64,000 bases of DNA from CSP1-5 sp964558395. GTDB taxonomy: Bacteria; Methylomirabilota; Methylomirabilia; Methylomirabilales; CSP1-5. The stretch lies in the NCBI GenBank assembly GCA_964558395.1, contig CAZLDS010000009.1, positions 15,484 to 79,483 of the forward strand, written 5' to 3'. The notes below the pieces were generated by a model. It was not told where the DNA came from, did no database searches, and worked only from the letters and a program-made list of their open reading frames with translations. A program made the position numbers and the translations under genes. This document shows, in pieces, positions 1 through 9,154 of this stretch; within the stretch, counting starts at the first letter, position 1, and each line of letters opens with the position of its first letter.

Positions 1-1640
1 GCACCCACCCCCTTAAAGGCGGCCTCCATCGTCGGAGGCTGAAGTGCCGCCTTGCGGTAGAGGTTCTCGAGGCGCTGGGTGAGGGCAGCCTCTGTCGGCG
101 AGAGTTGGGGCTGGTGTGTGGTCAGGCGCACTCGGTCTCGGTCTGGGGTGACCTCGCCCGCCTCTGTCAGGTCGCCTAAGATTTGGGCGAACAAGGATGG
201 GGAAACTCCCCTGCCCAGGCGACTCCGAAGCTCTTCCTTTGAGATCCCTTCCCGCAGGGGCTGCTGGACGTGGAACTGCCTGAGGAGGCTCACGATTGTC
301 TCCCGCAGATCCTCATACACCTCCCGATGGAGATAAGTTTCTCCTTCCCGCCCCTTGTGTGTGATGACCTTTCCCTCGCCCAGGAGTTGGTGCATGTGCT
401 CCTCGAGGCTCTCCGCATCCAAGCTGGCCAAGGACCGGAGGGTAGAGGGAGTAAGGGGAGAGGTGCCGCTACTCTTCAGCAATTCCAGGAGACGGTCTCG
501 AGTGGACCCTTGCTTCAGGATCTTGAGGTGAGCCACCACTTCCGGCCGCCTCCGTCGCTTCGGGGGAGGACAAGGGTCGAGAATGATCCCTCCCCCTATT
601 GTGGTGGCAGGGGAGTAGCTGCGGAGGACATACCGATCGTGCAACAGAGCAGCCGTGGGCCGCTCAAGACGGAGATGAACATACGCCTCTTCCCCCGGGT
701 TCACCTTTTCGCGGTCCAAGACAATCACGCGGGCCAGGATCTCAGTCGTCCCCAGATGGAAGCGGACTCGGGTGCGGTTGACCAGAGACTTTGGAGCGTC
801 CGGCAGCAGCGCGAGGGTGGCCTCCAGCGACGTGCTGACCCGGAGGGAATCGGGTAGGCACAAGAGATCGCCGCGCTCGATCTGCTCGGTCTCGAGTCCG
901 GGAAGGTTGACGGCTACGCGCTGGCCGCCCGACGCGCGTTCCACGTTCTCGTTATGGACTTGGAGCCTCCGGACCCGGGAGTGCAGGTCCTTCGGGAGAA
1001 CCGCGACTTCGTCGCCGACGGCGAGAGACCCTGTCCAGAGGGTTCCGGTCACGACGGTGCCGAAGCCCCGGATCGTGAAGACCCGGTCGATCGGGAGGCG
1101 GGCGACCCCGTCCCCCCGCCTCGGATGAGATTCGGCACTGAGGTGGGCAAGCGCGTCGCGCAATTCACCGAGGCCCTCGCCATTGATGGCAGAGACCGGG
1201 AGGATCGGTGCCTCCTCAAGGAACGTTCCTCTGAGAAAGGTGCGGATCTCCTCTTGAACAAGATCGAGCCACTCCGGGTCCACCAGATCCTTCTTGGTGA
1301 GGGCGACGAGGCCCCGCCGGATGCCCAAGAGCTCGCAGATGTGGAGGTGTTCCCGGGTCTGGGGCATCACCCCTTCGTCGGCCGCGATGACCAGGATGAC
1401 CAGATCGATCCCTCCGACACCCGCGAGCATGGTTTTGACGAACCGTTCGTGACCGGGGACATCCACAATCCCGAGCGTGGTTCCTTCGGCGAGGCGCAGA
1501 AAGGCAAAGCCGAGCTCGATGGAGATGCCGCGTTCTTTCTCCTCTTTGAGCCGGTCGGTGTCGATACCGGTCAGCGCCGTGACCAGGGCCGTCTTGCCGT
1601 GGTCAATGTGGCCGGCAGTTCCAATGGTGATGTGCTTCAT
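1..1640 (-). CDS. selB: Selenocysteine-specific translation elongation factor SelB (3' end beyond window)
   Basis: SelB is the EF-Tu-like GTPase that delivers Sec-tRNA(Sec) to UGA codons followed by a SECIS hairpin. The minus frame is open from the ATG at 1640 to the window edge, 546 codons, so roughly the last 70-90 residues of a typical 615-640-residue SelB are missing. The start reads MKHITIGTAGHIDHGKT, with the G1 motif GHIDHGKT at residues 10-17, then DVPGH (G3) and TKKD (G4). Domain II follows (IRGFGTVVTGTLW), and the C-terminal part looks like the winged-helix SECIS-binding repeats (SPTEAAL, LENLYRKAAL). No frameshift was found on translating the whole stretch. Its presence agrees with the UGSC selenoprotein at 58.3 kb. 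selA, selC and selD are not in the window. Confidence 0.95.
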   Translation of the reverse strand, partial: MKHITIGTAGHIDHGKTALVTALTGIDTDRLKEEKERGISIELGFAFLRLAEGTTLGIVDVPGHERFVKTMLAGVGGIDLVILVIAADEGVMPQTREHLHICELLGIRRGLVALTKKDLVDPEWLDLVQEEIRTFLRGTFLEEAPILPVSAINGEGLGELRDALAHLSAESHPRRGDGVARLPIDRVFTIRGFGTVVTGTLWTGSLAVGDEVAVLPKDLHSRVRRLQVHNENVERASGGQRVAVNLPGLETEQIERGDLLCLPDSLRVSTSLEATLALLPDAPKSLVNRTRVRFHLGTTEILARVIVLDREKVNPGEEAYVHLRLERPTAALLHDRYVLRSYSPATTIGGGIILDPCPPPKRRRRPEVVAHLKILKQGSTRDRLLELLKSSGTSPLTPSTLRSLASLDAESLEEHMHQLLGEGKVITHKGREGETYLHREVYEDLRETIVSLLRQFHVQQPLREGISKEELRSRLGRGVSPSLFAQILGDLTEAGEVTPDRDRVRLTTHQPQLSPTEAALTQRLENLYRKAALQPPTMEAAFKGVG

Positions 1641-1801
1641 GGAAGGCTTCCAACGCTCAATGGCTTGGCAGCAAATACACAGAACCCTGGAAAATTATAC
1701 GGGGCCTCCCTTGAAACCTCAACAGGATTCCCGGCCGCGCATTCGGGCGGCAGAGTGGGTGCGAGGGGCAGCGGGTCGAGGTGCTCTGAAGGGAAAGCGG
1801 T

Positions 1802-2266
1802 TTATGGGACGGAGGGACCGGCGCCGCGCTTGTAGAGGAGGATCTTGCGCCGGAACGCGAGGACCGTCTCCCCCCGCTGGTTCGTGGCCCGGGTCTCGAC
1901 AGAGATGACCCCCCGGTCCGGCTTGGTTTTCGACTCCGACTTGTCGAGAACCGTGGTTTCTGCGTACAGCGTGTCCCCGTGAAAGACCGGTGCGTGGTGG
2001 GTGATCGCTTCATAGTCTAGGTTGGCGACGGCGCGGAGGCTCACGTCCCTGACACTTAACCCCACCGCGACCGAGAAGACCAACAACCCGTTGACCAGCC
2101 GTTGGCCGTGCTGCGTCTGGGCCGCGTAATGGGCGTCGATATGCAACGGGTTTTGATTGAGGGTCAGCCAGGAAAACCACATGTCGTCGGCCTCGGTGAT
2201 CGTCCGCCCCGGGAAGTGCTTGTAGGTGCGCCCCTGTTCCAGGTCCTCGAAATACCGTCCACTCAT
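1802..2266 (-). CDS. MaoC-like (R)-hydratase, hot-dog fold
   Basis: A 154-residue single hot-dog protein of the MaoC dehydratase family, which hydrates or dehydrates acyl-CoA thioesters in the cytosol. The family signature around NPLHID (residues 39-44) and the YFEDLEQG start are seen. The gene lies 16 nt downstream of a class III CoA-transferase gene on the same strand, so the two probably form a small operon: CoA activation of a carboxylic acid followed by hydration. The pairing resembles mesaconyl-CoA or itaconyl-CoA type modules, but the substrate cannot be read from sequence. The start has a purine-rich GGGGGAC stretch upstream. Family assignment is firm; substrate is unknown. Confidence 0.85.
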   Translation of the reverse strand: MSGRYFEDLEQGRTYKHFPGRTITEADDMWFSWLTLNQNPLHIDAHYAAQTQHGQRLVNGLLVFSVAVGLSVRDVSLRAVANLDYEAITHHAPVFHGDTLYAETTVLDKSESKTKPDRGVISVETRATNQRGETVLAFRRKILLYKRGAGPSVP

Positions 2267-2282
2267 TCGGGGTCCCCCTGGC

Positions 2283-3476
2283 TTAAATCACCCTTTCCCG
2301 CCTGAGGGCGAGGAGTTCGGCCTCGCTCAGCCCAAGCCATTCTTTCAGGATCTCCTCGGTATGCTGCCCCAAGAGCGGGGGAGGAAGCATCTCGTGCTCC
2401 TGGTCACTGGCCAGCTTTACCGGGTTTCCGAGGACGGTGAGTGGGCTGCCGGTTCCGGGGTGTTTCAGGGTCAGCAGCATGTCTCGGACGGCCACCTGCG
2501 GGAGGCTCAGGACCTGGTCGATGCTGTTCACCGGGGCGGCGGGAATCTGGCGCGGCTCAAAGAGAGCCATCCACTCCTCGACCGTTCGTCCCTTCAGCAC
2601 CTCTTCGAGCATGGGAACGAGCAGATCGCGATGCGTCACCCGGTTCTCATTGGTGCCAAAGCGATCATCCCGTATGAGATCCGGGCGCTCGATCGCCTCG
2701 CAAAAGGGGGGCCACAGATGGTTCACTCCCCACAGGGCCACGACGAGATAGCCATTGCGGGTTTCAAAGGCCTGATACGGGACCACGTTGGGATGCGCGG
2801 ACCCGACCGGTTCGGGTCGCTCTCGCGAGGCGAGATAGTACTGGGCGTGGTAATTCAAGAGACTCAACTGGACATCGAACATCGCGATGTCGATCTGCTG
2901 CCCGTACCCGGTCTTCTCGCGCCGGTAAAGCGCCGCGGCGACGCCGAACGCGCCGGCCATGCCCGCGGCCAGGTCGCCGATCGGCACGCCCATCTTGACC
3001 GGAGGCCGTCCTGGCTCTCCGGTGATGCTCATGGTACCGGCCATGGCTTGGGCGGTCAGGTCGAAAGCCGGCGCGTCTTTCAGTGGCCCCCACGCGCCGT
3101 AGCCAGAGATCGAGCACGCGATGATGCGGGGATTCACACGCTTGAGGGTTGCGTACTCGAGGCCAAGCCGCTGCATAATCCCGGGGCGGAAATTCTCGAC
3201 GACGACATCGGCGGACTCGACCAGACGCAGGAAGAGCGCGCGTCCCTTCTCCGTCTTGAGATTGAGGGTCACGCTCTTTTTGCCGACATTTTCCGCGATG
3301 AAGACGGCGCTCAGGCCTTCCTGGTGATGGAGGCTGGTCCGCCGAGCCACATCCCCTTCTTGCGGCTCCTCGATTTTGATGACCTCGGCCCCCAAGAAGG
3401 CGAGGAGCATGGTCCCGTACGGACCGGAAATGATGCGCGTGAGATCCAGTATTTTCACTCCGCTGAAGGTCTTCAT
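2283..3476 (-). CDS. CaiB/BaiF (class III) CoA-transferase
   Basis: A 397-residue class III CoA-transferase, the usual length for this family, which moves CoA between a donor thioester and a carboxylic acid through an aspartyl-CoA intermediate. The N-terminus (GVKILDLTRIISGPYGTM) is typical, and D139 in PAFDLTAQAM sits where the catalytic aspartate is expected. The conserved VVENFRPG stretch is present near residues 92-99. GAGGGAAAG precedes the ATG by a normal distance. The gene is followed 16 nt later by the MaoC-like gene, which suggests one pathway for a dicarboxylic or branched acid. Substrate is unassigned: carnitine, formyl, mesaconyl and succinyl acceptors are all possible. Confidence 0.9.
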   Translation of the reverse strand: MKTFSGVKILDLTRIISGPYGTMLLAFLGAEVIKIEEPQEGDVARRTSLHHQEGLSAVFIAENVGKKSVTLNLKTEKGRALFLRLVESADVVVENFRPGIMQRLGLEYATLKRVNPRIIACSISGYGAWGPLKDAPAFDLTAQAMAGTMSITGEPGRPPVKMGVPIGDLAAGMAGAFGVAAALYRREKTGYGQQIDIAMFDVQLSLLNYHAQYYLASRERPEPVGSAHPNVVPYQAFETRNGYLVVALWGVNHLWPPFCEAIERPDLIRDDRFGTNENRVTHRDLLVPMLEEVLKGRTVEEWMALFEPRQIPAAPVNSIDQVLSLPQVAVRDMLLTLKHPGTGSPLTVLGNPVKLASDQEHEMLPPPLLGQHTEEILKEWLGLSEAELLALRRERVI

Positions 3477-3587
3477 TCACTTTCCCTCAGGCCGGGTCGG
3501 TTCACTCTCTATGCTCTTAAGGACGCTGGGAGAAGCCTGTGACGACGTGCCTTTTCCAGCGACTTGGGGCAAATATGGCCCGCCGGT

Positions 3588-5327
3588 TTACTCGGCGAGG
3601 GCGGCAGGCTCCTGGGGCAGGGATTGGAGAAAGCTCGAACGGATTTCATAAATCTCCGGCTTCGCCTGGATTTTGGCGTAGACGAGGTTGCCTTCCGTCT
3701 TTCCGAGGAGCACGGTGCCCAGAGATTCTCCGTCGGTCTTTGCGAGCGTGAAGGCGACCTCGGGCCTATCGAGACCGTAGCGGGTAAGGTCGGTCGAGGC
3801 CTTCGTCACCAGTTTCTCCCATTTGAGATTCTTAATATCGTTTAAAAGATCGGTCACGGCCGCATATTTCGCCTTTCCTTGTCTGGGCTTCGTGAGTTCC
3901 CACTGCTCTTTCCTTTTCTCCAACTGGATCTCTTGGCCATCTCTGTCGAGTATCATCTTTCCCACATCCCATGTCTCGAAGCTCAAGAGTCCCCGAAAGC
4001 GGAGGTCAAAAGGCCCCTGGTCGAGTTGTTCGTAGAGCTTCGCATCCACCAAATACACGGATGGACGGTCGCCCACACGGGCGTATGCCCCCTCTGTCTT
4101 CGATGCGCTGTTCAGGGCCAAGCTGGTGAGGGGTGTGCCGGCCTGGTCCGAGAAACGGATTGTCACCGGGGGCGTGTCAAGGCCATAGAGTTTCAGGGTC
4201 TTGGGGGCATCAGCCACGAACTCTTTGATCCGGGCGCGATCGAGCTCCCACAGCAAATCCTCGACCATCCGCTGGTCCGCCAACGCTTCCTCCGGTTTCA
4301 CGATCTTCCAGCGTCCGTCGACTTTCTTGAGCACTGCGTGCCCCTTCGGGCTCTGAAGTTCAAACTGCTCGACCTTTTCCTGGTTGAGGGCCAGGAGGGT
4401 TCGGTCTCTGAGATCTGCCACGTGTGAGGGGAGGGCCTTCCCAAAGGCCTCCTTGAGCTCGAGCACCCCTGCGTCCCCGTGTCGGCGGGCATACACCGCT
4501 CCCCCTTTTTTCTTCGACCCGAGGAGGAGGGTCGTTTCAGCTCCCCCTTCCAGGGTGAGTCTGATCTCTCCCCGGGGTGGCTGCAGTCCTATCTTCTTCA
4601 GATTCACATTGGCGGGGGGTTCTTCCAAAAAAGCCTCGATCTGCTCTTCTGTGAGGGACCGGATGAGGTCCGCGACCTTTCCCGAATCCGCCTTCACTTC
4701 GATGGGTGACGTGATCCGCCACTCCTTTTCCGCCTGCCGCTCGAGGCGAAGACGGAGGGCATCCGTCCTAAGACTGACGGCCCTGACCTTCTCCTGGTCG
4801 AAGAAGAGCGGGATCTTGCTTCGGAAGGCGAAAGGTTTCTTTTCCAAGGATGTCTTTACCGTAGCGGGGGCAAGGAGGACCGTACGCTCTCCTGGTCGGT
4901 GCGTGTACACGGAGGAGCCGGCAGGGGTCGTATTGCCGACCTCCAGGGTGAAAGGCTTGTCTTGCTTTGTGAGATGAACGGTGAGGACAATGGCGGGGTC
5001 CTGCAACCCAAAATCGCCGAGGGTCTCCTCTTTGACGTCCAGGGTTCTCTCAATCTTGGCCCGGGTGATATTGCCCAACAGCGCGGTGATTTCCTTTTCA
5101 TCCCCGCGGTCCTCCACCGGCTGAGTCATCCGCCATTGCCCTTCCCCTTTGCGCACGGTGATGACCGTGTCGCCGCGCCGGATACTGAATGCGGTAATCT
5201 CGTCTGGGGTAAAGGAGGCAAGCTTGGTTTTGGCCTCTTTCTCGGCCTCCCGCAGCTCCAGAAAATAGTAGGCGAGGCTCAACAACGCGAGGGTGCCGGC
5301 GAGGACGAGGGTGGTGCGAAACCTCAC
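3588..5327 (-). CDS. DUF4340 repeat protein of a Gld-type ABC module
   Basis: A 579-residue protein with one N-terminal membrane segment (about residues 5-23) and a long periplasmic part made of several DUF4340-like repeats. Recurrent blocks such as FGLQDP, IGLQPP, YGLDTP and YGLDRP each precede a beta-rich stretch. The family is found next to Gld-like ABC transporter genes and its molecular function is not known. Here it overlaps the upstream GldG-like gene by 4 nt (ATGA), so translation is probably coupled. It is the last gene of the four-gene unit at 8600-3588. The repeated architecture suggests a scaffold or substrate-binding role for the exporter; this is inference. Confidence 0.85.
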   Translation of the reverse strand: MRFRTTLVLAGTLALLSLAYYFLELREAEKEAKTKLASFTPDEITAFSIRRGDTVITVRKGEGQWRMTQPVEDRGDEKEITALLGNITRAKIERTLDVKEETLGDFGLQDPAIVLTVHLTKQDKPFTLEVGNTTPAGSSVYTHRPGERTVLLAPATVKTSLEKKPFAFRSKIPLFFDQEKVRAVSLRTDALRLRLERQAEKEWRITSPIEVKADSGKVADLIRSLTEEQIEAFLEEPPANVNLKKIGLQPPRGEIRLTLEGGAETTLLLGSKKKGGAVYARRHGDAGVLELKEAFGKALPSHVADLRDRTLLALNQEKVEQFELQSPKGHAVLKKVDGRWKIVKPEEALADQRMVEDLLWELDRARIKEFVADAPKTLKLYGLDTPPVTIRFSDQAGTPLTSLALNSASKTEGAYARVGDRPSVYLVDAKLYEQLDQGPFDLRFRGLLSFETWDVGKMILDRDGQEIQLEKRKEQWELTKPRQGKAKYAAVTDLLNDIKNLKWEKLVTKASTDLTRYGLDRPEVAFTLAKTDGESLGTVLLGKTEGNLVYAKIQAKPEIYEIRSSFLQSLPQEPAALAE

Positions 5328-6769
5328 GGGGACCGCCTCCGGCGAAGGAAGACAGTGATCCAGGCCCCGAGGATCGCGAATGGTGGGATAATAACTGTCG
5401 TCCAGAAGGCGAGCCAGCCCTGGTTCGCGGTGAGGACCAGTGGAGTAAACTTGGCCTGCCGGGGCCGGATGGCGATCAGCTCTTCCTCTTCGGCCAGCCA
5501 GCTCACGGAATTGAGAAAGATATCCCGATTCCCTGACAGGTTTAGATGGGAATTCGTGATAAACCCGGAGGTCCCGTAGGCCACAATCCGTCCCTTCTTT
5601 CGGTTCGCAGTTGCCGCTTCACGGTTCGCGGCCTTTTCGGCTTTCGCGCCCTCGGTCGTCGGTCGTCCGTCGTCGGTCGTCACTTTGATCGTTGCCACCG
5701 CGCCTACCGGCACCGGACCCGGCCGGTCTTTCTTTGGGTCCAGCGAGGCCTCGCCGCGCTCAAGGGCTTTCCTATCGGCTTCAGCCCAGCTTCCGGCGCT
5801 GGTCCGTCCCAGCACCTGCACGGTGACCCCTGGGGGCGGTGCCTTGGCCGCGTCTACGGTCCGTGCAAAGGGGAAGAAGGCCGCCATGGTGAAATCCTTC
5901 GTAATGGGGTGCGGCTCGTACTCGGTGATGACTGGGAGCAGGTAGTCACCCCCAAAGGCCCGGCTGAGGCGGTCCACGATCACATCATCTCCCATGAGAA
6001 TACCGTACTGTTTGAGGACCGTCGCCAGTTCAGGTGCGGTGAAAGGATCGAGAAGGACGAGCAGCTTCCCGCCCCGTTTGGTATACGCCTCGATCGCCTG
6101 AAGCTCCGTCGGCAGAAGGTCCGACTGCGGACCGGCAATAATCATTACCGCCGCATCCTCGGAAACCTCTTTTTCTCGAAGCAGCAAGAGGGGCTTGACC
6201 TCGTAATCGACATCGGTCAGCGCCTGCTTTGCCTGGGAGAGGCCCTGGCGCTCTGTGTTCTCTAGATCGGCCTCGCCATGGCCCGTGAGGAAGTAGACCA
6301 CCCGCTTCTTCTGCCGGCGGAGCTTGACCAAGGCGTTGGTCATCTTCTCTTCGTTCGCTCCCTGTACCTTCTCTTCTCGGCCGCCGGCCTCGAGCACTAT
6401 GGTCCCATAGGTCGTAATCCCATACCGTTTGGCCAACGCGGGATGCCGGTCTGGGTCCACGAACTCGAAGCGGAACTTCGGGGAGACGTGGGCATACTGA
6501 TCCAAGAGGTCCTGGGCGGCTTCCTTTTGCGGTTCATCGGTTTGATAAAAGGCGACGGCGTTGACGTCTTTTTCCAGCGACCTCAGGAGGTTAATAGACT
6601 GACTGGAGAGGCTGTGGCGTCTCCCTTGGGTCAAGTCCACCCGGACGTTGTGGCGAATGGCGAGAGCTTCGACCACGACCACGACCGCGAGGAATAAGAA
6701 CAGGGCGGCCGCGGTGTTTAGGCCGTATCTTGTCCCCCGGTGACTGAGCAGATGCTTTATCCTTTCCAC
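5324..6769 (-). CDS. GldG-like ABC exporter auxiliary subunit
   Basis: A 481-residue protein of the Gldg family (ABC-type_uncharacterised domain), membrane-anchored near residues 13-40 and again near the C-terminus (WLAFWTTVIIPP), with a large extracytoplasmic domain between. It overlaps the permease gene upstream by 13 nt and the DUF4340 gene downstream by 4 nt. The region encoded by about 5600-5685 is low-complexity (TTDDGRPTTEGAKAEKAANR) and its DNA is a degenerate simple repeat like those in nearby intergenic spaces, so it looks like an in-frame repeat insertion in a tolerant loop. In Bacteroidetes the homologue belongs to the gliding machinery; outside that phylum the transported substrate is unknown. 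Confidence 0.85.
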   Translation of the reverse strand: MERIKHLLSHRGTRYGLNTAAALFLFLAVVVVVEALAIRHNVRVDLTQGRRHSLSSQSINLLRSLEKDVNAVAFYQTDEPQKEAAQDLLDQYAHVSPKFRFEFVDPDRHPALAKRYGITTYGTIVLEAGGREEKVQGANEEKMTNALVKLRRQKKRVVYFLTGHGEADLENTERQGLSQAKQALTDVDYEVKPLLLLREKEVSEDAAVMIIAGPQSDLLPTELQAIEAYTKRGGKLLVLLDPFTAPELATVLKQYGILMGDDVIVDRLSRAFGGDYLLPVITEYEPHPITKDFTMAAFFPFARTVDAAKAPPPGVTVQVLGRTSAGSWAEADRKALERGEASLDPKKDRPGPVPVGAVATIKVTTDDGRPTTEGAKAEKAANREAATANRKKGRIVAYGTSGFITNSHLNLSGNRDIFLNSVSWLAEEEELIAIRPRQAKFTPLVLTANQGWLAFWTTVIIPPFAILGAWITVFLRRRRSP

Positions 6770-7527
6770 CGTCGCATCTCCATGGATTTGAGTGTGGCAA
6801 AGAGGAAGAAGCTCGTCACCGCCACGTAGTAAACGAGATCTCTCGTTTCGAACACTCCGCGCGAAAAACTCCCCTGGTGTTCAACCATCGAGAGATACCT
6901 GAAGAAGAGCGCCCAGTCGCCCTCGGCAAGCTGCGCCGCCCAGCCGATGACCCAGAACAGGAGGAGCGCACCGAAGGCCAGTGACGCCGCCACAATCTGG
7001 TTCTCCGTGAGGGAAGAGCAGAGAAGCCCCAGGGCGATAAAGGCCATGGCCAACAAAAGGAGCCCCAAGTATCCGGTCAGGATGGGATACAACTCGGGCT
7101 CACTCCACAGGGCAAGGAGAAATGGGTAGATGGCTGTGACCAAAAGGAGCAGCCCACAGAGGGCCGTGGCGGCCAAAAACTTTCCCAACAAAACCTCCCC
7201 ATCCCGTACTGGATAGGTGAGTAACAGTTCCAATGTGCCCTGCTTCCGCTCTTCGGCGAAGAGGCGCATGGTGATAAGGGGCATCACGAAGAGTAGGATC
7301 ACACTCATATTGATGAAGAGAGGTCGGAGGATGCCGTCGGTGACGTTGAGGCCAGCGGCGACCCCCGGATTCATCGAGGCTTGCAGGCTGACGAAGCTGA
7401 AATAGGTCAGGATCGTGTAGAAGAAATACCCGCAGATGACGAGAAAGATCGTAAAGACGGCATACGCAATCGGAGATGCGAAGTAGGCACGCATCTCTCG
7501 CTTAAAGATGGCCAGTATCCCTTTCAT
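6757..7527 (-). CDS. ABC-2 type transporter permease, GldF-like
   Basis: A 256-residue integral membrane protein with about six hydrophobic segments, matching ABC-2 permeases of the GldF/NosY type. It begins MKGILAIFKREMRAYFASPIAYAV in two recognisable blocks (IFKREMRAYF, then SPIAYAVF), typical of this family, and has the conserved FAEERKQGTLELLLTYPV block split by the membrane region. It should pair with the ATPase encoded upstream at 7644-8600. The 116-nt gap to that gene holds only simple repeats. It overlaps the GldG-like gene downstream by 13 nt. Role: export or membrane remodelling of an unknown substrate. Confidence 0.88.
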   Translation of the reverse strand: MKGILAIFKREMRAYFASPIAYAVFTIFLVICGYFFYTILTYFSFVSLQASMNPGVAAGLNVTDGILRPLFINMSVILLFVMPLITMRLFAEERKQGTLELLLTYPVRDGEVLLGKFLAATALCGLLLLVTAIYPFLLALWSEPELYPILTGYLGLLLLAMAFIALGLLCSSLTENQIVAASLAFGALLLFWVIGWAAQLAEGDWALFFRYLSMVEHQGSFSRGVFETRDLVYYVAVTSFFLFATLKSMEMRRWKG

Positions 7528-7643
7528 CGTCTCTCCAGTCCGAGGTCCGAGGTCCTGGGCTAATGCCTTGCCCCCAGTTCAGGGTTCATAGTTCATGGTT
7601 CAGAGAAATTCGAAATTCCAAATACGAAATTCCAAATACCCAG

Positions 7644-8600
7644 TCATCGGTCAACGATCGTCGAATCTGTTTCCTCAGTGACCAGATAGATAAAGATGTC
7701 CTCCAGGGTCATGTCCACCGGTCGCAGCTCCAGGAGCCCCCAGCCGCTGCTGCAGACAACCCGGGCCAGCTCTTGCCGGAGGTCCCGGTCCTTTTCGGTT
7801 TCGACGAGGTAGCGGCAGAGCCCTCCGGCCCCGTCCGTCATCTCGACCCGGAGAACCCCCGTCGTCTCGTGGAGCCGGTCAGCGATCTGGTCTGGCGGCC
7901 CCTCGATCTGGAGAAGCACCTGGGTGGAACGCTGGAGGCGACGGGTCAAGCTTTCCGGGGTGTCCACCGCAACAATTCGGCCTCCGTTGATAATGATCAC
8001 CCGCTGACAGACCATGCTGACCTCGGGGAGAATGTGCGTGGACAGGATCACGGTCCGTTCTCCTTGCATGTCGCGGATCAGACTACGGATCTCGATGATC
8101 TGTCTGGGGTCGAGCCCGATGGTTGGCTCATCCAAAATGAGGATCGGCGGATCACTCACCAGGGCCTGGGCGAGCCCCACGCGTTGGCGAAAACCCTTCG
8201 AGAGCTTGCCGATGATCCGGTCTCGGGCATCCTGCAGCAGGCAGCGTTCGATCACGTCGCCCACCTTCTGTCGTCGGGTGAGGCGGGAAAGCCCTTTGGC
8301 CTCGGCAACGAAGTTCAAATACTGGGTCACAGTGAGGTCCGTGTATAGGGGGACATGTTCTGGCAGGTAGCCGATCCGTCTCCGGACCTCCAGGGCCTGA
8401 GCGTGGATGTCGTACCCGCCGACCTTTGCCGTGCCGGAAGTGGGGGGCATGAAGCAGGAGAGGACACGCATGGTCGTGGTCTTCCCGGCCCCGTTGGGAC
8501 CGAGAAACCCAACGACCTCACCCTGCTCAACGGTGAAGGTGAGGTTATCGATGGCGGCCTTGTTGCCGTAAACCTTGGTGAGCTCCTGTACCTCTATCAT
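7644..8600 (-). CDS. ABC transporter ATP-binding protein, GldA/CcmA-like
   Basis: A 318-residue ATPase with Walker A (GPNGAGKT), signature (LSKGFRQRVGLAQA) and Walker B (ILILDEPT), in the family that drives ABC-2 exporters. An upstream in-frame start at 8687 would add 29 unrelated residues. ATG at 8600 is preferred because GGAG lies 6 nt before it and the protein then begins MIEVQELTKVYG, the normal family start. It heads a four-gene operon: ATPase, permease, GldG-like and DUF4340 proteins. A good promoter (8613-8640) sits so close that the transcript leader would be only a few nucleotides long. Confidence 0.92.
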   Translation of the reverse strand: MIEVQELTKVYGNKAAIDNLTFTVEQGEVVGFLGPNGAGKTTTMRVLSCFMPPTSGTAKVGGYDIHAQALEVRRRIGYLPEHVPLYTDLTVTQYLNFVAEAKGLSRLTRRQKVGDVIERCLLQDARDRIIGKLSKGFRQRVGLAQALVSDPPILILDEPTIGLDPRQIIEIRSLIRDMQGERTVILSTHILPEVSMVCQRVIIINGGRIVAVDTPESLTRRLQRSTQVLLQIEGPPDQIADRLHETTGVLRVEMTDGAGGLCRYLVETEKDRDLRQELARVVCSSGWGLLELRPVDMTLEDIFIYLVTEETDSTIVDR

Positions 8601-8612
8601 GGCGTCTCCAAA

Positions 8613-8640
8613 ATTATAATGCCCTCTCCGCCAATTACAA
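8613..8640 (-). promoter_or_regulatory. Sigma-70-like promoter of the Gld-like ABC operon
   Basis: On the minus strand TTGTAA (8640-8635) and a perfect TATAAT (8618-8613) are separated by 16 nt. The predicted transcription start is about 6 nt upstream of the ATG at 8600, so the message would be nearly leaderless and the GGAG could only partly be used. Confidence 0.45.
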
Positions 8641-8709
8641 CCCCCAAAGAAGCGGCACCTGCGCGCCCCTCGCTGTCCGCCCCACAATTATCGGGCCTGG
8701 AAGGGCTCG

Positions 8710-9136
8710 GGGGCTCGAGGAGTGGGGATGGCGCACGTTCGGTCCCTCGCTCGAGGCCTGTGGCCAACGGGTCCTGTCGCCTGGCAGCCCCACCGTCCTC
8801 GCTCCACCCATCCCCCGGTGGGGCCCTTCCGCTGCGGGCGGTGGGGCGCCCCGCCTGGCGCCACCCGTTGGCCGCACCCCGCAGGTCTCGGCAGCCAACC
8901 TCAACTCCTCCTCGCCATAACCCCCGGGCAGCACGTGAAGGCCCCGAGCGACATGCCGGGAGCGGCGGGGCCCCTCGGCGAGCGGCGGCCTGGGAAACCG
9001 AGGCGCGATCCGTGCTTCGTCTCTCTGCACGGAGCGTGAACACGGAGGGACCCAGGCTGTAAGCCGCCGAACAGGGTCGCCGCGGGAGGCCTCGAGCGAG
9101 GGACCGAACGTGCGCCATCCCCACTCCTCGAGCCCC
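8710..9136. repeat. 427-bp element with 50-bp perfect terminal inverted repeats
   Basis: Positions 8710-8759 and 9087-9136 are exact reverse complements over 50 bp. Between them lie 327 very GC-rich bases with further secondary structure: 8762-8772 pairs with 8863-8873 (GGCCAACGGGT) and 8787-8794 pairs with 8840-8847 (GCCCCACC). No convincing protein is seen on either strand; the open frames are short, arginine/proline-rich and conflict with each other. No clear target-site duplication borders the element. It fills the space between the ABC operon and the mmgE/prpD gene. It could be a MITE-like non-autonomous element, an invertible segment or a structured RNA; rnpB and tmRNA signatures are absent. 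Confidence 0.8.
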
Positions 9137-9154
9137 TAGTTCCAAGGTGAAGGA

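Noticed and set aside
954..1835. 293-codon plus-strand ORF
   Set aside because: It is antisense to selB, whose frame is fully conserved; high GC gives long shadow frames.
2226..3542. 438-codon plus-strand ORF
   Set aside because: Shadow of the CoA-transferase gene in the opposite strand.
8710..9136. RNase P RNA or tmRNA
   Set aside because: A GGCTTACAG word on the minus strand recalls the rnpB 3' region, but the GAGGAAAGTCC block and the order of conserved parts are missing; no tmRNA tRNA-like ends.
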